Positions 1 through 11,119 of a DNA stretch of 64,000 bases are shown piece by piece. The stretch covers positions 1-64,000 of the forward strand of contig CAJNOL010001129.1 of assembly GCA_905250125.1 (NCBI GenBank), written 5' to 3'. The stretch's first letter is position 1; every line of letters begins with the position of its first letter. This DNA is from Rotaria sordida (Eukaryota > Rotifera > Eurotatoria > Philodinida > Philodinidae). The translations under genes were made by a program, and so were the position numbers. Below the pieces are notes generated by a model, which saw only the letters and a list, made by a program, of their open reading frames with translations, searched no databases and had not been told where the DNA came from.

Positions 1-2309
1 CATCAGTATTTGGATATAGTTTAACACTTATGAATGAGATTCATTTCGTAGATAATATATGAAGTATATCTTTATGCTTCGAAAACAAAAAGTTTAATAA
101 CGTTCTCTAAGTATCTATAGTATGGAAGGTATCATGTATCTATCGCATAAAATATTCATAAGTATTCACTGAATATGATAAAATCTCCTATATTGTACAT
201 AAATATTTTAGTATCATTCATTAGATTACAATGAGATCTATTTATATAAGTCGGGCTGAAATGCAAGTACTAATGAAGATTTGTTGATGGTGTTAAGCAT
301 GACGCTTAATTTATGATATGAACTCGATATGAAGCCTCCATATTAAAACTCCGGGAATAATTTTCTTCTACGTATTCATATGTTATTTTTAAGAGATCGA
401 ATCAGTTTTCATGTGATATAAAAATCGATTAAATGACACTAATAGGAGTAAATCAATCACTCCTGCATGTAATATGAAATACTTAAAATGGTGAAGTTTT
501 CGATTATAATTGGTATCTGACAATCAAAATAACTATATTGAACAGATGAAATTATATTTCGATAGAGAGTCGATTTCATCGTTTCATGATCCTTATCTTT
601 TGCTCGTCGTGATGGTTTATTATTTTTATGAAGTCTTTCATAAAAAATTCTTTTATTTTTTCAAGAATGAATGAGATTCTACATTAGAATGTATTTTATA
701 GTATTCCATAATTTATTGATAAATATATCGAAAAACGAGCTCGTATTATACTAATAAAATTTCTCAGTGTTAAAGAAAGGATAGAATACGTTCATTCCGG
801 ATAAGTAAAATATTTTTTGAAAGATTGAATCTGATATTATCTCAATTCGATTATTGAGTTTTATGGATGACGAAGAACGATGAAAATTTTCATATATATT
901 CATTTAACTGATAGAGGGAAAAATGACCGATATTTTACAACATAACATATCAATAGAAGTCAAAAATTATGTGATGTTCATCATTGTCTTTTCGCTCGAT
1001 ATTTCAACATTGAATTTTTCAGTTAGTAACATAAAATGAAAATGGTATACAGCTATAACATATTGGTTAAATACTCTATGTTGATATATGTGAATGATAT
1101 ATAGTTTAGTTGTTGAAGTTGATACAATGTTACCTATTCGCAATAGAAAGAGATCATTAATATTTTTCTAATATGAAATAAAATTTATCAATTATAGTAC
1201 GTTGTCTACTAGCGAACGTCTCTTTAACGTGAACATCTCCTAATTATGAACGATCTCCTGTTGGACAGCATGATTTTTGCTGCCAATGCCTCTCTATAAT
1301 GTGTACATTTTCTTACTCTGAACAGTGAATATGTTGGCAATCCTTTTTGCTATTATAATCTTCTTAATGTAAACGTACTTTTTGGATTTTTGCATTGTTT
1401 TGTCACCTATTTCTTATGCACTGCACGCCAGCATATTGTTTGTATGATTTAGCTGCTGTACATGTAAAGTACGAAATCATGATACGAGCTTTGTTTGCAA
1501 AAAAAAATGCTAGTAATTTATGATAATAAACATGACTATGGTTCATTACAATTTACATGAACTGGAAAACGCTATAAAAATATGCCGTATCAAATATACA
1601 GTGGTTAGCGAAATGGTAACTTCAATGAAGAATTTTATCGAAGTTATTTTGTAATCCAAATAATAAATAATTAAGAATATACTTGTGAAGTTATCATAAT
1701 ACCTGACCAAAACGAATTTCTTCACTGATAGCATATACGTATATTTATTTAATAATAAATAATATCTATGTTCATATCGAAGCAGATTAAATTTCTTCAT
1801 CATTGAACTCTAATTTTGATAAAAATTTAAAATGACGATAAACATGGACACTATGATTTTCAGCGGAAGAATTTATTGATTCGGCATATCACAAATCAAA
1901 CGAACTGATGCTTTAACTTTGATGGTATCGATTTTTTTTATCTATGAATCAATAAGCTAATGGTATCTTAATCAGTCCAACACATTCAAATCAAAGAGGC
2001 AGCAATATATAACTGTCACTATCAAAAAAATAAGACTTAATAGACGATTACCTTAATTAGTTGCGTAATGATCATGTAAATTCAAAGAAAAATCTCGCTT
2101 ACTTCTTTCGAATCTCAAGTATACAATGAATTTTACATATCGTGTATTACTTTTGCAAAGTGATAGCTACTAGAGATGAGATCAGTTCGTGTTTTTTTGG
2201 AATCGAACCGAACCAAGTCAAAACTTATAATAAGCTAACTAATTGACTGTATGTCCCACAAGTCATGAAAACTGTATAAATGCATTTAATTTCACTACTG
2301 GTCAAGTTT
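1..2309. other. non-coding stretch, no gene seen
   Basis: AT-rich DNA with stops in all frames. The few open frames of 60-85 codons are composed of AT-rich-biased residues with no recognisable motif and no matching splice-site context. I see no transposon ends here. Nothing is claimed beyond intergenic or decayed sequence. Confidence 0.6.
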
Positions 2310-3165
2310 AATCCAAAACTTTTTTCTATTTCAAAAAGAGAGAACCAGTATGTTTTTATTTTTAAAAACAAAATTCATTAACACTGTAGAAAACGTTGTA
2401 CTTTGGTTAAAACACAAAAATTAGACTTTTGTTTGGTATCGAAAACAATATGTAATATTTTTCTTATCGATATTTACTCGAATTTTTCTTGGTATTATGG
2501 GGTTCATATCATTCAAGTCTTTTACTATGACTTTATAAACGAGTTACCGGGAGCTCACCAATTGATGAAAGTCTACTGTGCTTCCACTAATTTGTGTCTC
2601 TTGGACATGGATTAGAGTGATTTGCATCAATTATATTTATAAGTACAAGCATCAAGATACATCTTTCATAATGTTTAGCATAGTTTCTTATATATATAAT
2701 ACATTCGTACTGTTCTGCGATGATCGATGAAGGTCTCATCGTCAAAGAGACGGATTTCTTATAAACACATGCTTCAATAGATTTCTAGGAAAAAGAAAGC
2801 AAAGAACCAATTTTAATTACAAATGGACTATAAAATGCTGTAACGTGTTCGTTTTCACATCTATTAAAGTTTTCGAGGTATCACGAATGACCTACTTTAA
2901 AGGAATGTACCAATAATTCAATCATTTTGAAACATATCAAACAAATGATTGCAAAGCAACTATGGAAGATCTAGATGATCTAAAACCCATAATACCAAGA
3001 AAAATTCGAGTAAATATCGATAAGAAATAGTACACACTGCTTGCAATATCGAACAAAAGTCTAATTTTTGTTTTGTAGCCAAAGTACAACGTTCTCTACA
3101 GTGTTGATGAACTCTGTTTTTAAAAATAAAAACATACTATATTTTTCGAGAAACAATTTTTGAAC
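2310..3165. repeat. foldback / MITE-like element with long inverted repeats
   Basis: The stretch from about 2346 to 2510 reappears reverse-complemented at about 2985-3139. Matching blocks include ATGTTTTTATTTTTAAAAAC at the outer edge and the segment with TATCGATATTTACTCGAA further in. Weak similarity continues outward to about 2310 and 3165 and inward past the GGGTTC block. Arms are roughly 160-190 bp with scattered mismatches, around a central spacer of about 470 bp. No transposase reading frame lies inside; the small open frames at 2403-2615 and 3061-3258 are the two arms read in opposite directions. No clear target-site duplication was found, so the exact ends are uncertain. Confidence 0.75.
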
Positions 3166-4165
3166 CGAGAAAAAAAAAGAGTTAGGTGAGATGAAGAATG
3201 ACAAAGAACATATTCTTGTCTTTCTGAGAGTGTGATAGTTAGGGGTGCCGAGTTGCATTGAGTTAAGAAAAATGCTAATGTCGAAGCATTAGTATTAATT
3301 ATCAAGCATAATGTCAATAATGCTAATGCAAAAGTATGAGCATTAGCATTATTTAATGCTAGTACTAATTCTAATCTGACACTCCTAGGGATGTTTAATC
3401 ATGTGGAACAGATTCATCATTTCGAAGAAATCTGCTTGTTAGCTTTCTACTGAACCGAGAAGAAAACATTCTGTAACAGCGGAGAACAGCAAAGAATGCC
3501 TTCATCAGGGACAGGATACCTTTCTATAATCTAATCCAACGTAACTATCGCTACTAGAACCTTATGTCTACCTAACTAGAATGAAAAACCGTAAAAAGAG
3601 ATGTAGCTTCAATTTTGACTTTCGAGCACTTTACGAAAAAAAATGACTCTACTATTTGTATGATGCAAATTTAGAACGTTTTTTTTTTGTTCGATCAAGA
3701 CTTTTTCAATTGAGTATCAAACAGAGTTTTGCTTACTCCTCACTATTAAGCAATTAGATGCAAGAATAACATTGCTTTTCTTTTGTAAATATCGGAAGTC
3801 AATAATGGAAGCAATTCTACAGTCATCTTTTTTTAAAATCAGAATCGAAAGTAGTTCAGAAGAAAATCAAAACCACTGCTTTGTAAATTCGTCTTTATTT
3901 GGTTATTGCTTTTAAAATATGTAAATTGTGATTTTTGATTGATGTGTCAATATGTAATTATTAAATTTTTAAAGTAAATATAAATATATATATATCACCG
4001 ATGAAAAATTTGCAAAACTATTTGCTCTTATATTAATGTTACATGAAGAAAAAACATTTTATTATCGAATGCAATCATTTCAAGTGAAGTCAAACTTGAA
4101 GATTTTCAAAGAATCTTTCATCATTAAAATTGTTCATTTCGTCGTTTTGAGACATGTATAAAAGA
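3166..4165. other. non-coding stretch upstream of the Hog gene
   Basis: No coding signal. A locally repeated word (variants of AATGCTAATG / GCATTAGCATT) occurs at about 3275-3370. The last few hundred bases should include the promoter of the Hog-domain gene that starts at 4166, but no specific element can be named. Confidence 0.5.
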
Positions 4166-5856
4166 ATGCATATTTTCAAGATTGTTATTCTATATGTTAC
4201 AGCAATATATCATAGTTATGGACAGAAAAGTGGTGGAAAAGGTAAAGATAAAATAGTTAGGGGTATGGCCAAACATTACGGAATTTCATTCTTTTTTACA
4301 TTGTGACATCTATATCTTCTCAGTAGTAAAAGCTAACTCTTTGAAATTTTTATCATAGACAAAGACTATAAAGTTCTACTATCCATAAAAATTTCATCGA
4401 CTCTTTCCTTAACCAGAACTAAGTTATTCCAAAAATAGTGACCGTTACGAAATTTCAAAAAATGGAATCTTTTGTTGAGGGTGATATGAGAGTTGAGCAT
4501 TTTACTACGAATCAAAATGAAATATAAATAACCGTTTTACGTACAATTTGTTCAGCTCTCTACAAGCTATCATAATATCACGTTATTTACTCACAACTCT
4601 GATTGTATAGAATAAAAAAACTAAAAATACTGTTCGTTACGGAATTTCATCTTTTTTCATGTTTCAAAGTCGAAGGTTTGAGGATTTGAAATTTTTAAAT
4701 TATCATGATAAAAATATACCTTTTTCCTAATTTACGAGTAGTACAAAGATAGTTCTATCGTTTGAGTAATCAAGTTTTATACTCATAATGAATGCACATT
4801 AAAATTTTTGATCATCTTTCAGACAAAAAATGTAATTTGATTCAAAATCATACTCTATTATGAAATCAGTCAATAAATTTATTTTATATATATATGATGA
4901 AAGAAAAATGGGGATTATGTCACTCATAACTAAGGTATCTCATAGCTTGCAACATGTTCGATAATTCATCGATAGCGTATATTCGATTGCAGAGACAGTT
5001 TTCTTTCAGTTTTGTAATTTCAAACCTTCGAATGCGAGAGTGACCGTTAGCTGGCCATGCCCTTCGAGCTTTTTCTGTGAAGAAAATTTTAAAATAATAT
5101 AGGCGCCAATGCAAGTTCAACAGCAGTTGTTGTCGGATGTTTTTCTGGTGATTCATCGGTTATGTTAACTAATGGCGAACTAAAACAAATCGATTATCTT
5201 CAAACAGGTGATGAAATTCTGACTGTTGATCATTTAAAAATAGTTCCTACTGAAATGGTTATTATGTTAGATAAACAAAGATCAAATCAAGGTTTCTACT
5301 CCATCTTTATATTTCTTTTTTTCTTTAATCAATTTGTTTTAGCTCAGTTTTATACATTCATAACTGATTCGGGTCATAAAATAAGTTTGACAGGTCTTCA
5401 TTTAATTCCGATTATTTCACCAAATAACACAATGAATTACATTGCGGCTAGAGAAGTTCAATTGGGTGATCAACTTTATGCTTTAGTTAATGGTCACATG
5501 AAATCTTCACCAATCAGAAATATAAGCATTGAAATAAAAAGAGGATATTTCGCTCCATTAACATTGACAGGTTAGTTTAGATTTTATCGTATTTATTTTT
5601 TTTTCAAATATTTTTATTATTAAATACAGGAACTTTATTGGTGAACGACGTTTTAGCAAGTTGTTATGCATCAGTAAAAAATCATCAATGGGCACAAATT
5701 TTCATGGCTCCATTTCGTTGGTATTATAGATTAGCTCGTTTTATTTCTGTCAATGACCCATTTGATAATAATCGAACAGATGGAATACATTGGGCTGTTC
5801 AGATTATTTATCAATTGACAAGTTATATTCGACCTTTGACATTACAAATTTTATAA
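4166..5856 (+). CDS. secreted Hog (hedgehog C-terminal / Hint) domain protein
   Basis: The predicted four-exon gene is 4166-4241, 5103-5291, 5343-5570 and 5630-5856 (239 aa). Introns 2 and 3 are 51 and 59 nt; intron 1 is 860 nt. All junctions are GT-AG and phase 1. Exon 1 encodes a signal peptide (Met1 to about Gly19, hydrophobic IVILYVTAI). Exon 2 brings the Hint splice motif GCFSGDSS, with the nucleophile Cys38. Exon 3 has the LTGLH motif, matching the catalytic T-x-x-H of hedgehog autoprocessing domains. Exons 3-4 carry APLTLTGTLLVNDVLASCYA and WAQIFMAPFRW, the signature end of animal Hog domains. In hedgehog proteins this module cleaves itself at the Cys and attaches sterol to the upstream fragment. 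There is no Hedge signalling domain: only about 18 residues lie between the predicted signal cleavage and Cys38, unless an exon in the long intron 1 was missed. The phase-1 junction preserves frame across intron 1, which supports the exon 1 assignment. The Hog identity is secure; exon 1 is less so. Confidence 0.82.
4242..5102 (+). repeat. diverged tandem repeats in Hog intron 1
   Basis: Three copies of a GTTACGGAATTTCA-like block occur at about 4273, 4443 and 4628, a spacing of roughly 170-185 nt. The first and third copies are followed by similar text, including TTGAAATTTTTA with an ATCAT near it. This looks like an old tandem array of about 175-nt units. I see no convincing extra exon in this intron. 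Confidence 0.45.
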
Positions 5857-6376
5857 ACTATTATTATTTATTTTTTATCCATTTTTAACAGAGATAGAGA
5901 TGTGTGCGTAGAAGATAATTTCAACCACACTCACACATACATCCTCTCTCAGATAAAAATTGCATCTATATTTATTGAAACTCTATGAACATTGTTTTGA
6001 TTTTTATTTCTTTATAGTATTATGAACTTCGTTTTTGTACACTTTACCCATGAAAACAAGGTGTATACGTATATCTTGTTTTAGATTTCCATTGAAAACA
6101 TTAGTCACGATGACGATCATAAAATAGACGTCTGACTAGTCATGATTACTGCCTTGCAAACGAGTCGAATACTGGATATGAAAGATATTGTCGGATCGAG
6201 TGCAGATTTAAGATCATGACCAACATCCGTTCTGGCAGTAGATCAAATCTTGATGTTTCAAAATATTTTTACTTTTTCTAATTGCTGTTTATATAAAAGA
6301 ATACGATTGAAAGGCGGTTCGATCATGATCGAACAGTTAGTTGTACTTGAGAATAGGTACACATGACGGGGAGCAC
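5857..6376. other. intergenic stretch between Hog gene and MULE
   Basis: No coding signal. It contains the 3' flank of the Hog gene and a CA-rich, imperfect hairpin-like tract at about 5895-5955. Confidence 0.5.
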
Positions 6377-6510
6377 GACGATTGTGTGTAAGACAATTGT
6401 GTGTAAGACAATTGTGTGCAGACAATTGTGTGTATGGACAATTGTGTGTAAGACAGATGTGTGCAAGACAATTGTGTGTATGGACAATTGTGTGTAAGAC
6501 AATTGTGTGC
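6377..6510 (+). repeat. left TIR of MULE, about 9 tandem units
   Basis: Nine units of 14-17 nt, each with a palindromic ACAATTGT core (one unit has GACAGATG instead). The outermost unit carries CGATTG in place of CAATTG, as does the outermost unit of the right arm. Confidence 0.85.
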
Positions 6511-6627
6511 AAAATGAATGTGTGTCATGTATAAATAAATATTTTAGTCAAAAAAGTGAATGACAATGAACAAAATGAAGTAGACAAAATAACAAAAAAA
6601 AATCAAGATAAACTAATCAGTAAACAA

Positions 6628-8016
6628 TTATAACATGAATGTATGAGCAATCGCTTTTATTTTCTGTGTATTATCATTTGTAGGATTATCTAAAATCCGT
6701 AAAATTCTCGATGCTGTGTTTTGAGTTTTGATCCTCTTTGGTTTTGGTATGAGACCTGTTAGTAGTTGAGAAATTTCACCGTCTACGTACGATTGCTCTG
6801 TCTGAAGATCGCTTAAAAAACGCCAAAATCCAGGATGGGCTGCATCCACAATATTGTTAAGACGTCGATGCCATCCTTCGACGGCGTTGTTTGTATGGTC
6901 GAATTTGTTTCTTAACGTATTGTGTAAGTTCCAAAATGTGATAGGAAACATTGGAATTGCCCTTCGGTTGCGACTTCGAAATCGACCTATATAATAATCT
7001 TTGAAATAATTGTAAAGTGGATCGAGATCTGGAATTTGTAGATCACCAATATCTTCAAATGTTGAAAGAATATCATTGGTTTCCAAAAAAGCTAATGCTG
7101 GAAGCATGCGTACGGCGTGTGCGTATTCTTCATCGTTCCCATATTTAGTTGTAAAACCTGCTTGTTGAACTTGTCGATAAATGTTTTGTGTCAAGTGAAA
7201 GAAGCAATCGTTAACGTTTGAGTGAGGCCAACAGGAACGAATAGCATTCATTGCTCCTTTTTCGAAATCGATAAGAACTGAACTAGGATTCAATAATGGT
7301 CTTAATGAAATAATAGTATCATAAATTCTTTTATAATTTTCTTCGCTCTTACGTGACATAAGAATATAAGCCATTGGAATGATACTTCCCTGAACTGAAC
7401 CGTGGATTGAGTACAATTGGTAAAAAAGTTCAGGGACGACCTTAAATGTGCCATCCATATACACGTCTGTAGATGATTGAAGAAGATCAAGTTGTTGATT
7501 CGTCGCAAATATTAAAAATCGATTCGAATCTTGGTTTCCTGAGTCGTATTGTAAAAATTGTTCTTTTTTCTTTGTGAGAGTAAATGAACCAGTTATTTGA
7601 ATTTCTGACATTGATCGAGGATTTGCTGGAAAATTTAGATTTGCAGCACGTTGTCGACAGACGGCACGCTTTAAGTTGTTGATAGGTGGAAGTTGGCTTA
7701 ACACTGCAGTAGATGCTGTGGCAATTGATGTGGCAACAATGGAATGTGTCGTGATTGTTGTTTTAGAAAGATTACGAATTTCAGAACGACATTGACGAAT
7801 TCCACTTATGCTCGGATTGGGCGCGTGATTGTGATCGCCAACTCGATGACAAATTGTGTTATTAGTTGTATGTAATCTAGCTTTACATTTCTGTTTGTTG
7901 CATTGTGTACATCGCCAATATACTTTATTTTCATGAGTACGTTCTTCAATATAATCAAAACCGTTCTCAATCAGAACTGGCTTGCCTTTTTCAGTTTTAG
8001 AAAATAAAATTGACAT
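6628..8016 (-). CDS. MULE-family transposase with FLYWCH zinc finger
   Basis: An intact single-exon frame of 462 aa beginning at an ATG. Residues about 15-66 form a FLYWCH-type zinc finger (Trp34, Cys36, Cys44 and GDHNH near residues 60-64). Residues about 180-390 match the MULE transposase core: first acidic residue Asp188 in YMDGTFK, second Asp250 in LIDFEKGAMNAI, the CFFH motif at 271-274, and Glu380 in NAVEGWHRRLN as the likely third catalytic residue. In this family the protein cuts and joins element DNA in the nucleus. The gene sits centrally between the inverted repeats of the host element. No stop or frameshift is visible, so the copy is potentially functional or recently inserted. 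Confidence 0.88.
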   Translation of the reverse strand: MSILFSKTEKGKPVLIENGFDYIEERTHENKVYWRCTQCNKQKCKARLHTTNNTICHRVGDHNHAPNPSISGIRQCRSEIRNLSKTTITTHSIVATSIATASTAVLSQLPPINNLKRAVCRQRAANLNFPANPRSMSEIQITGSFTLTKKKEQFLQYDSGNQDSNRFLIFATNQQLDLLQSSTDVYMDGTFKVVPELFYQLYSIHGSVQGSIIPMAYILMSRKSEENYKRIYDTIISLRPLLNPSSVLIDFEKGAMNAIRSCWPHSNVNDCFFHLTQNIYRQVQQAGFTTKYGNDEEYAHAVRMLPALAFLETNDILSTFEDIGDLQIPDLDPLYNYFKDYYIGRFRSRNRRAIPMFPITFWNLHNTLRNKFDHTNNAVEGWHRRLNNIVDAAHPGFWRFLSDLQTEQSYVDGEISQLLTGLIPKPKRIKTQNTASRILRILDNPTNDNTQKIKAIAHTFML

Positions 8017-8199
8017 GATGTGTTCGTACTTTCAATGTGATCTATATGATGGTGAATTTTGAATGATTGTAAATGGATAACGTCTTCTTATTCTCACTCG
8101 TTTAAATACTTTCAAGGAAAATTGATCATTGTCGGACTCTCTTTCTTTAATATTAATCAATACAAATAAAATTAATCGACGTACATGCACATGGCCGTC

Positions 8200-8426
8200 T
8201 GTTCTCATAATTGTCTTACACACAATGACCTCTTCTCACAATTGTCTTACACACAATTGTCCATACACACAATTGTCTTGCACACATCTGTCTTACACAC
8301 AATTGTCCATACACACAATTGTCTGCACACAATTGTCTTACACACAATTGTCTGCACACAATTGTCTTACACACAATTGTCTTACACACAATTGTCTTAC
8401 ACACAATTGTCTTACACACAATCGTC
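8200..8426 (-). repeat. right TIR of MULE, about 15 tandem units
   Basis: The inverted counterpart of the left arm but longer by about six units. The extra units are mostly the plain TTACACACAATTGTC type near the outer end, plus three degenerate units at the inner end (about 8200-8245). The arm length difference indicates copy-number change inside one TIR. Confidence 0.85.
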
Positions 8427-11119
8427 ATAGACCCGGTATAGACGTAAAGAAATTCTTTGATAAACGGTTTAATGCTGAATTTTCTCACATAAGAAATGAA
8501 AAGATTATTGGTTCAATTTTTGTCCACGATAAAAATTTCAACATCTAACTTGAATACGCTGATATGCGAGGGTATCAATATATACTTTCTTTCTATGGTG
8601 GTGTGTAATGCAAAGGAAGAAAAACACAGGACGAGCATGATGAAGAAAAAGTGAAAACGTGTAATCACGGCTGAATCATTATAAAGTAAACTGTTAATCT
8701 TATGTAAATGTCACGTTTTAGTTATGCACAGAACAAGACACACGTTGGAAAAAAAGAAGTAATTTCATCATTGATCAGTAAGTATTGAAACCAGTTGCGA
8801 ATACATAAAAATAATTCATACATTTCACTATCATTTGCTACTTGAGTCTAATAGAATTTCAATTTATTTAAGAGACATTTTATGAAGTAATCGAGCAGTA
8901 GATATATTCTATTTTCTACATGAATGAGTTAGTGAAAGCTCCAACATTTTCAAAGTGTCATTATTCATTCAACAATGTTCTTATTTCAAAAACATACTTG
9001 ATTTTCCAAAAGTAGAGTTTCAATCTAGTTTTTTTTGAAAGAAATTCTTTCACAAATTTGAAAGATTTTTGAAAATTTATTTTAATTTCATAGAATATCA
9101 ATCTGAAGTCTACAGAAAGAGAATAATTAATATTACTTTTTGAAATATATTCTAACAATGACGACTGTAGACTCATTGATGAAGTCACATACATGAGTCA
9201 GTCGACACTGTCTTGACTTTATTTTTTTTTCGGCAGCTATATCGAGTATATCAGCTAACTAGACCGCTGCAAACGCATACTATTCAGCCGTATAATAATA
9301 GAAATAATTGATAGATGATTTTTATTAGTGATGAGAGATAGTAAATATAGGTTTTTTTTGTTCTGAAAATATTCACATTATGTCTCAGTTTTTTCGTTTT
9401 TGCACTATACGTGGTTTCTCATATATCATCTTTGTTTAGAAAATTGATGGTTCACTTTGAAACATTCTTCTTATGACTAACAAGTTCTTTTTTTTTCTAT
9501 ACAATTATACTTACACTAGAACTTTAGTATATTTAGTTAAGTATAGCATAGTGATTCCTTTCATCATGTTTCTATGCTAGAATCTTTGTAATATAATCGA
9601 GTTTCCTTTCTGATATATTGTTTTAAGTATAACTTAACAAGTTATGCTTCGCTTTTTATTATTTTAAATAAAGTTTCGACCATCAGCATTGAGGTGAAAG
9701 AACTTGTAAAGATGAGGAGTGAAAATATGCATTCTATTTTCTGAAGAATGTTCCGAAGGTGAAATCGAGTTCGATATTCTATGAATATTCATGTGAATAC
9801 GATTGCAATATTCTTCCTAGGAAATCGCAACTTGAATTTCGAACTCGAAGGTTCGCGAACGTTATGGGAGAAACGAAAGAGTCAGACTAGCACGCTCGAC
9901 ATACGCACATTTATAATCTACGATTATTCGAATCTGCTACCGTTTCCTCTATGAACTATCATTTACTCTGCAGAATTGTTGCAACGTTTCTTCTTTCAAC
10001 CTCTCTTTTTCTGAAACACGATCGGTAATTATTATAGACGTTTATAGTGATATACCGGGACACTAATCTATTGCGCTTTCACACAGTGACTGTGACAGGC
10101 AGAAAAAAGTCGACAAAACTTCCGAATGCTATAATAATCGATGTGATTAGGCTTCATCTTGACGAGTATACTGAAATTACTGTGTTTGACATTTTAATCT
10201 CGGAGGGGGTTATATTCGAATCTATTCGACAAAAATCATTTTCGTTGACGTTCGCATATCTAGTGTGAGACGATGATCAATTAAAACTAAAACTCTGGCT
10301 TATTTTAATAGTCATGAAACATATAGAGCAAACGTAACTTTGCAATTTCTTCATATTGATTTTCTCGGCGATTCTCAGTCATCAGCTCAAAATACAGAAG
10401 AGGACTCGTAACTGAATCCATAAGATTTAAGCCCACAAACTCTCTAAAATTCGACTATTCTCTTGATACCCTATCTATGCACTACATAGAAAGATAAAAA
10501 CGACAACATGCTACGACAGGTTGCTTCCTGTATACAGAGCTATAATTTCAAAACTTCAATCGGTCTTCACTAACATTGATTATATCCACTGTTAGTCGAT
10601 GACGACTGAACTCTTGATCTACCTTGCACAAATCATCTCGAACTTCCGAATCTAAGACTCAACTCATGCTGTGTTGTGTAAAAAAAAGTCTCTATTGTAG
10701 TCTTTATCGACGATACATATTAGTCTCATTTTTGAGCATGCTTTCCTTCTTTTATTGAACGATTTGCATCTAGACAAGCTCCAAGAACATGCCACATACT
10801 TGTTTTTCTTTATCAAATATTATGAATTATTAGCGACTCGATACAATAGGAATTTGAGAAAGACAAGACAAAGAAATTCTCTTGATGCACTAAAATCTTC
10901 CTTTTCATTTGCCCGTGGTTAGCAGCATTATTAACCAGAGCTCTGCATGTCTTTCATTGAACACTGTTCAATCTTTGAAATCCTGCTATATAATATGGAT
11001 TTCACAATTGTATTTCTTCACTCAAGTTGAGAAAACAAGACAGAAAATATATTTGAAGCTCTTTTATATGCTTCTAGAATATTGCATCTGCACATTAAAC
11101 TACTTAAAATTTTACTCCG
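8427..11119. other. intergenic stretch, no gene seen
   Basis: No recognisable coding exon. An open frame of about 70 codons at 10047-10268 lacks an ATG start, flanking splice sites and any motif. The last 200 bases before 11120 are the presumptive promoter of the F-box gene. Confidence 0.5.

Larger units (their letters stand above)
6377..8426. mobile_element. MULE DNA transposon with tandem-repeat TIRs
   Basis: A complete-looking element of 2050 bp. The left end (6377 to about 6510) and right end (about 8200-8426) are inverted copies. Both begin at the outside with GACGATTGTGTGTAAGAC and consist of repeated units of about 15 nt of the form GACAATTGTGTGTAA. There are about 9 units on the left and about 15 on the right. 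The internal order of variant units (an ATG-containing unit, then a GACAGATG unit, then another ATG-containing unit) is shared by both arms, so they are true inverted repeats and not independent microsatellites. The single gene inside is an intact MULE-type transposase on the minus strand. I could not find a matching 9-bp target-site duplication directly outside these ends. Confidence 0.85.

Noticed and set aside
3061-3317. Two minus-strand open frames of 65 codons
   Set aside because: They cover the right arm of an inverted repeat and show no protein motif.
4920-5156. Minus-strand open frame of 78 codons
   Set aside because: Antisense to the Hog intron/exon 2 boundary; the plus-strand frame has the Hog motif and splice sites.
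6258-6528. Two overlapping open frames rich in His/Thr/Asn on the minus strand
   Set aside because: They are the MULE left TIR tandem units read in two frames, not proteins.
6377-8426. CRISPR-like array (short repeats at the element ends)
   Set aside because: Units are contiguous without unique spacers, the genome is eukaryotic, and both arrays are inverted copies flanking a transposase.
8129-8548. Open frames of 81-139 codons on both strands with repeated HTIV/TQLS units
   Set aside because: They lie on the MULE right TIR array; the periodicity comes from the 15-nt DNA repeat.
10047-10268. Plus-strand open frame of 73 codons (KLPNAIIIDVIRLHLDE)
   Set aside because: It begins at a non-ATG codon, has no splice context and no recognisable family; kept only as intergenic.
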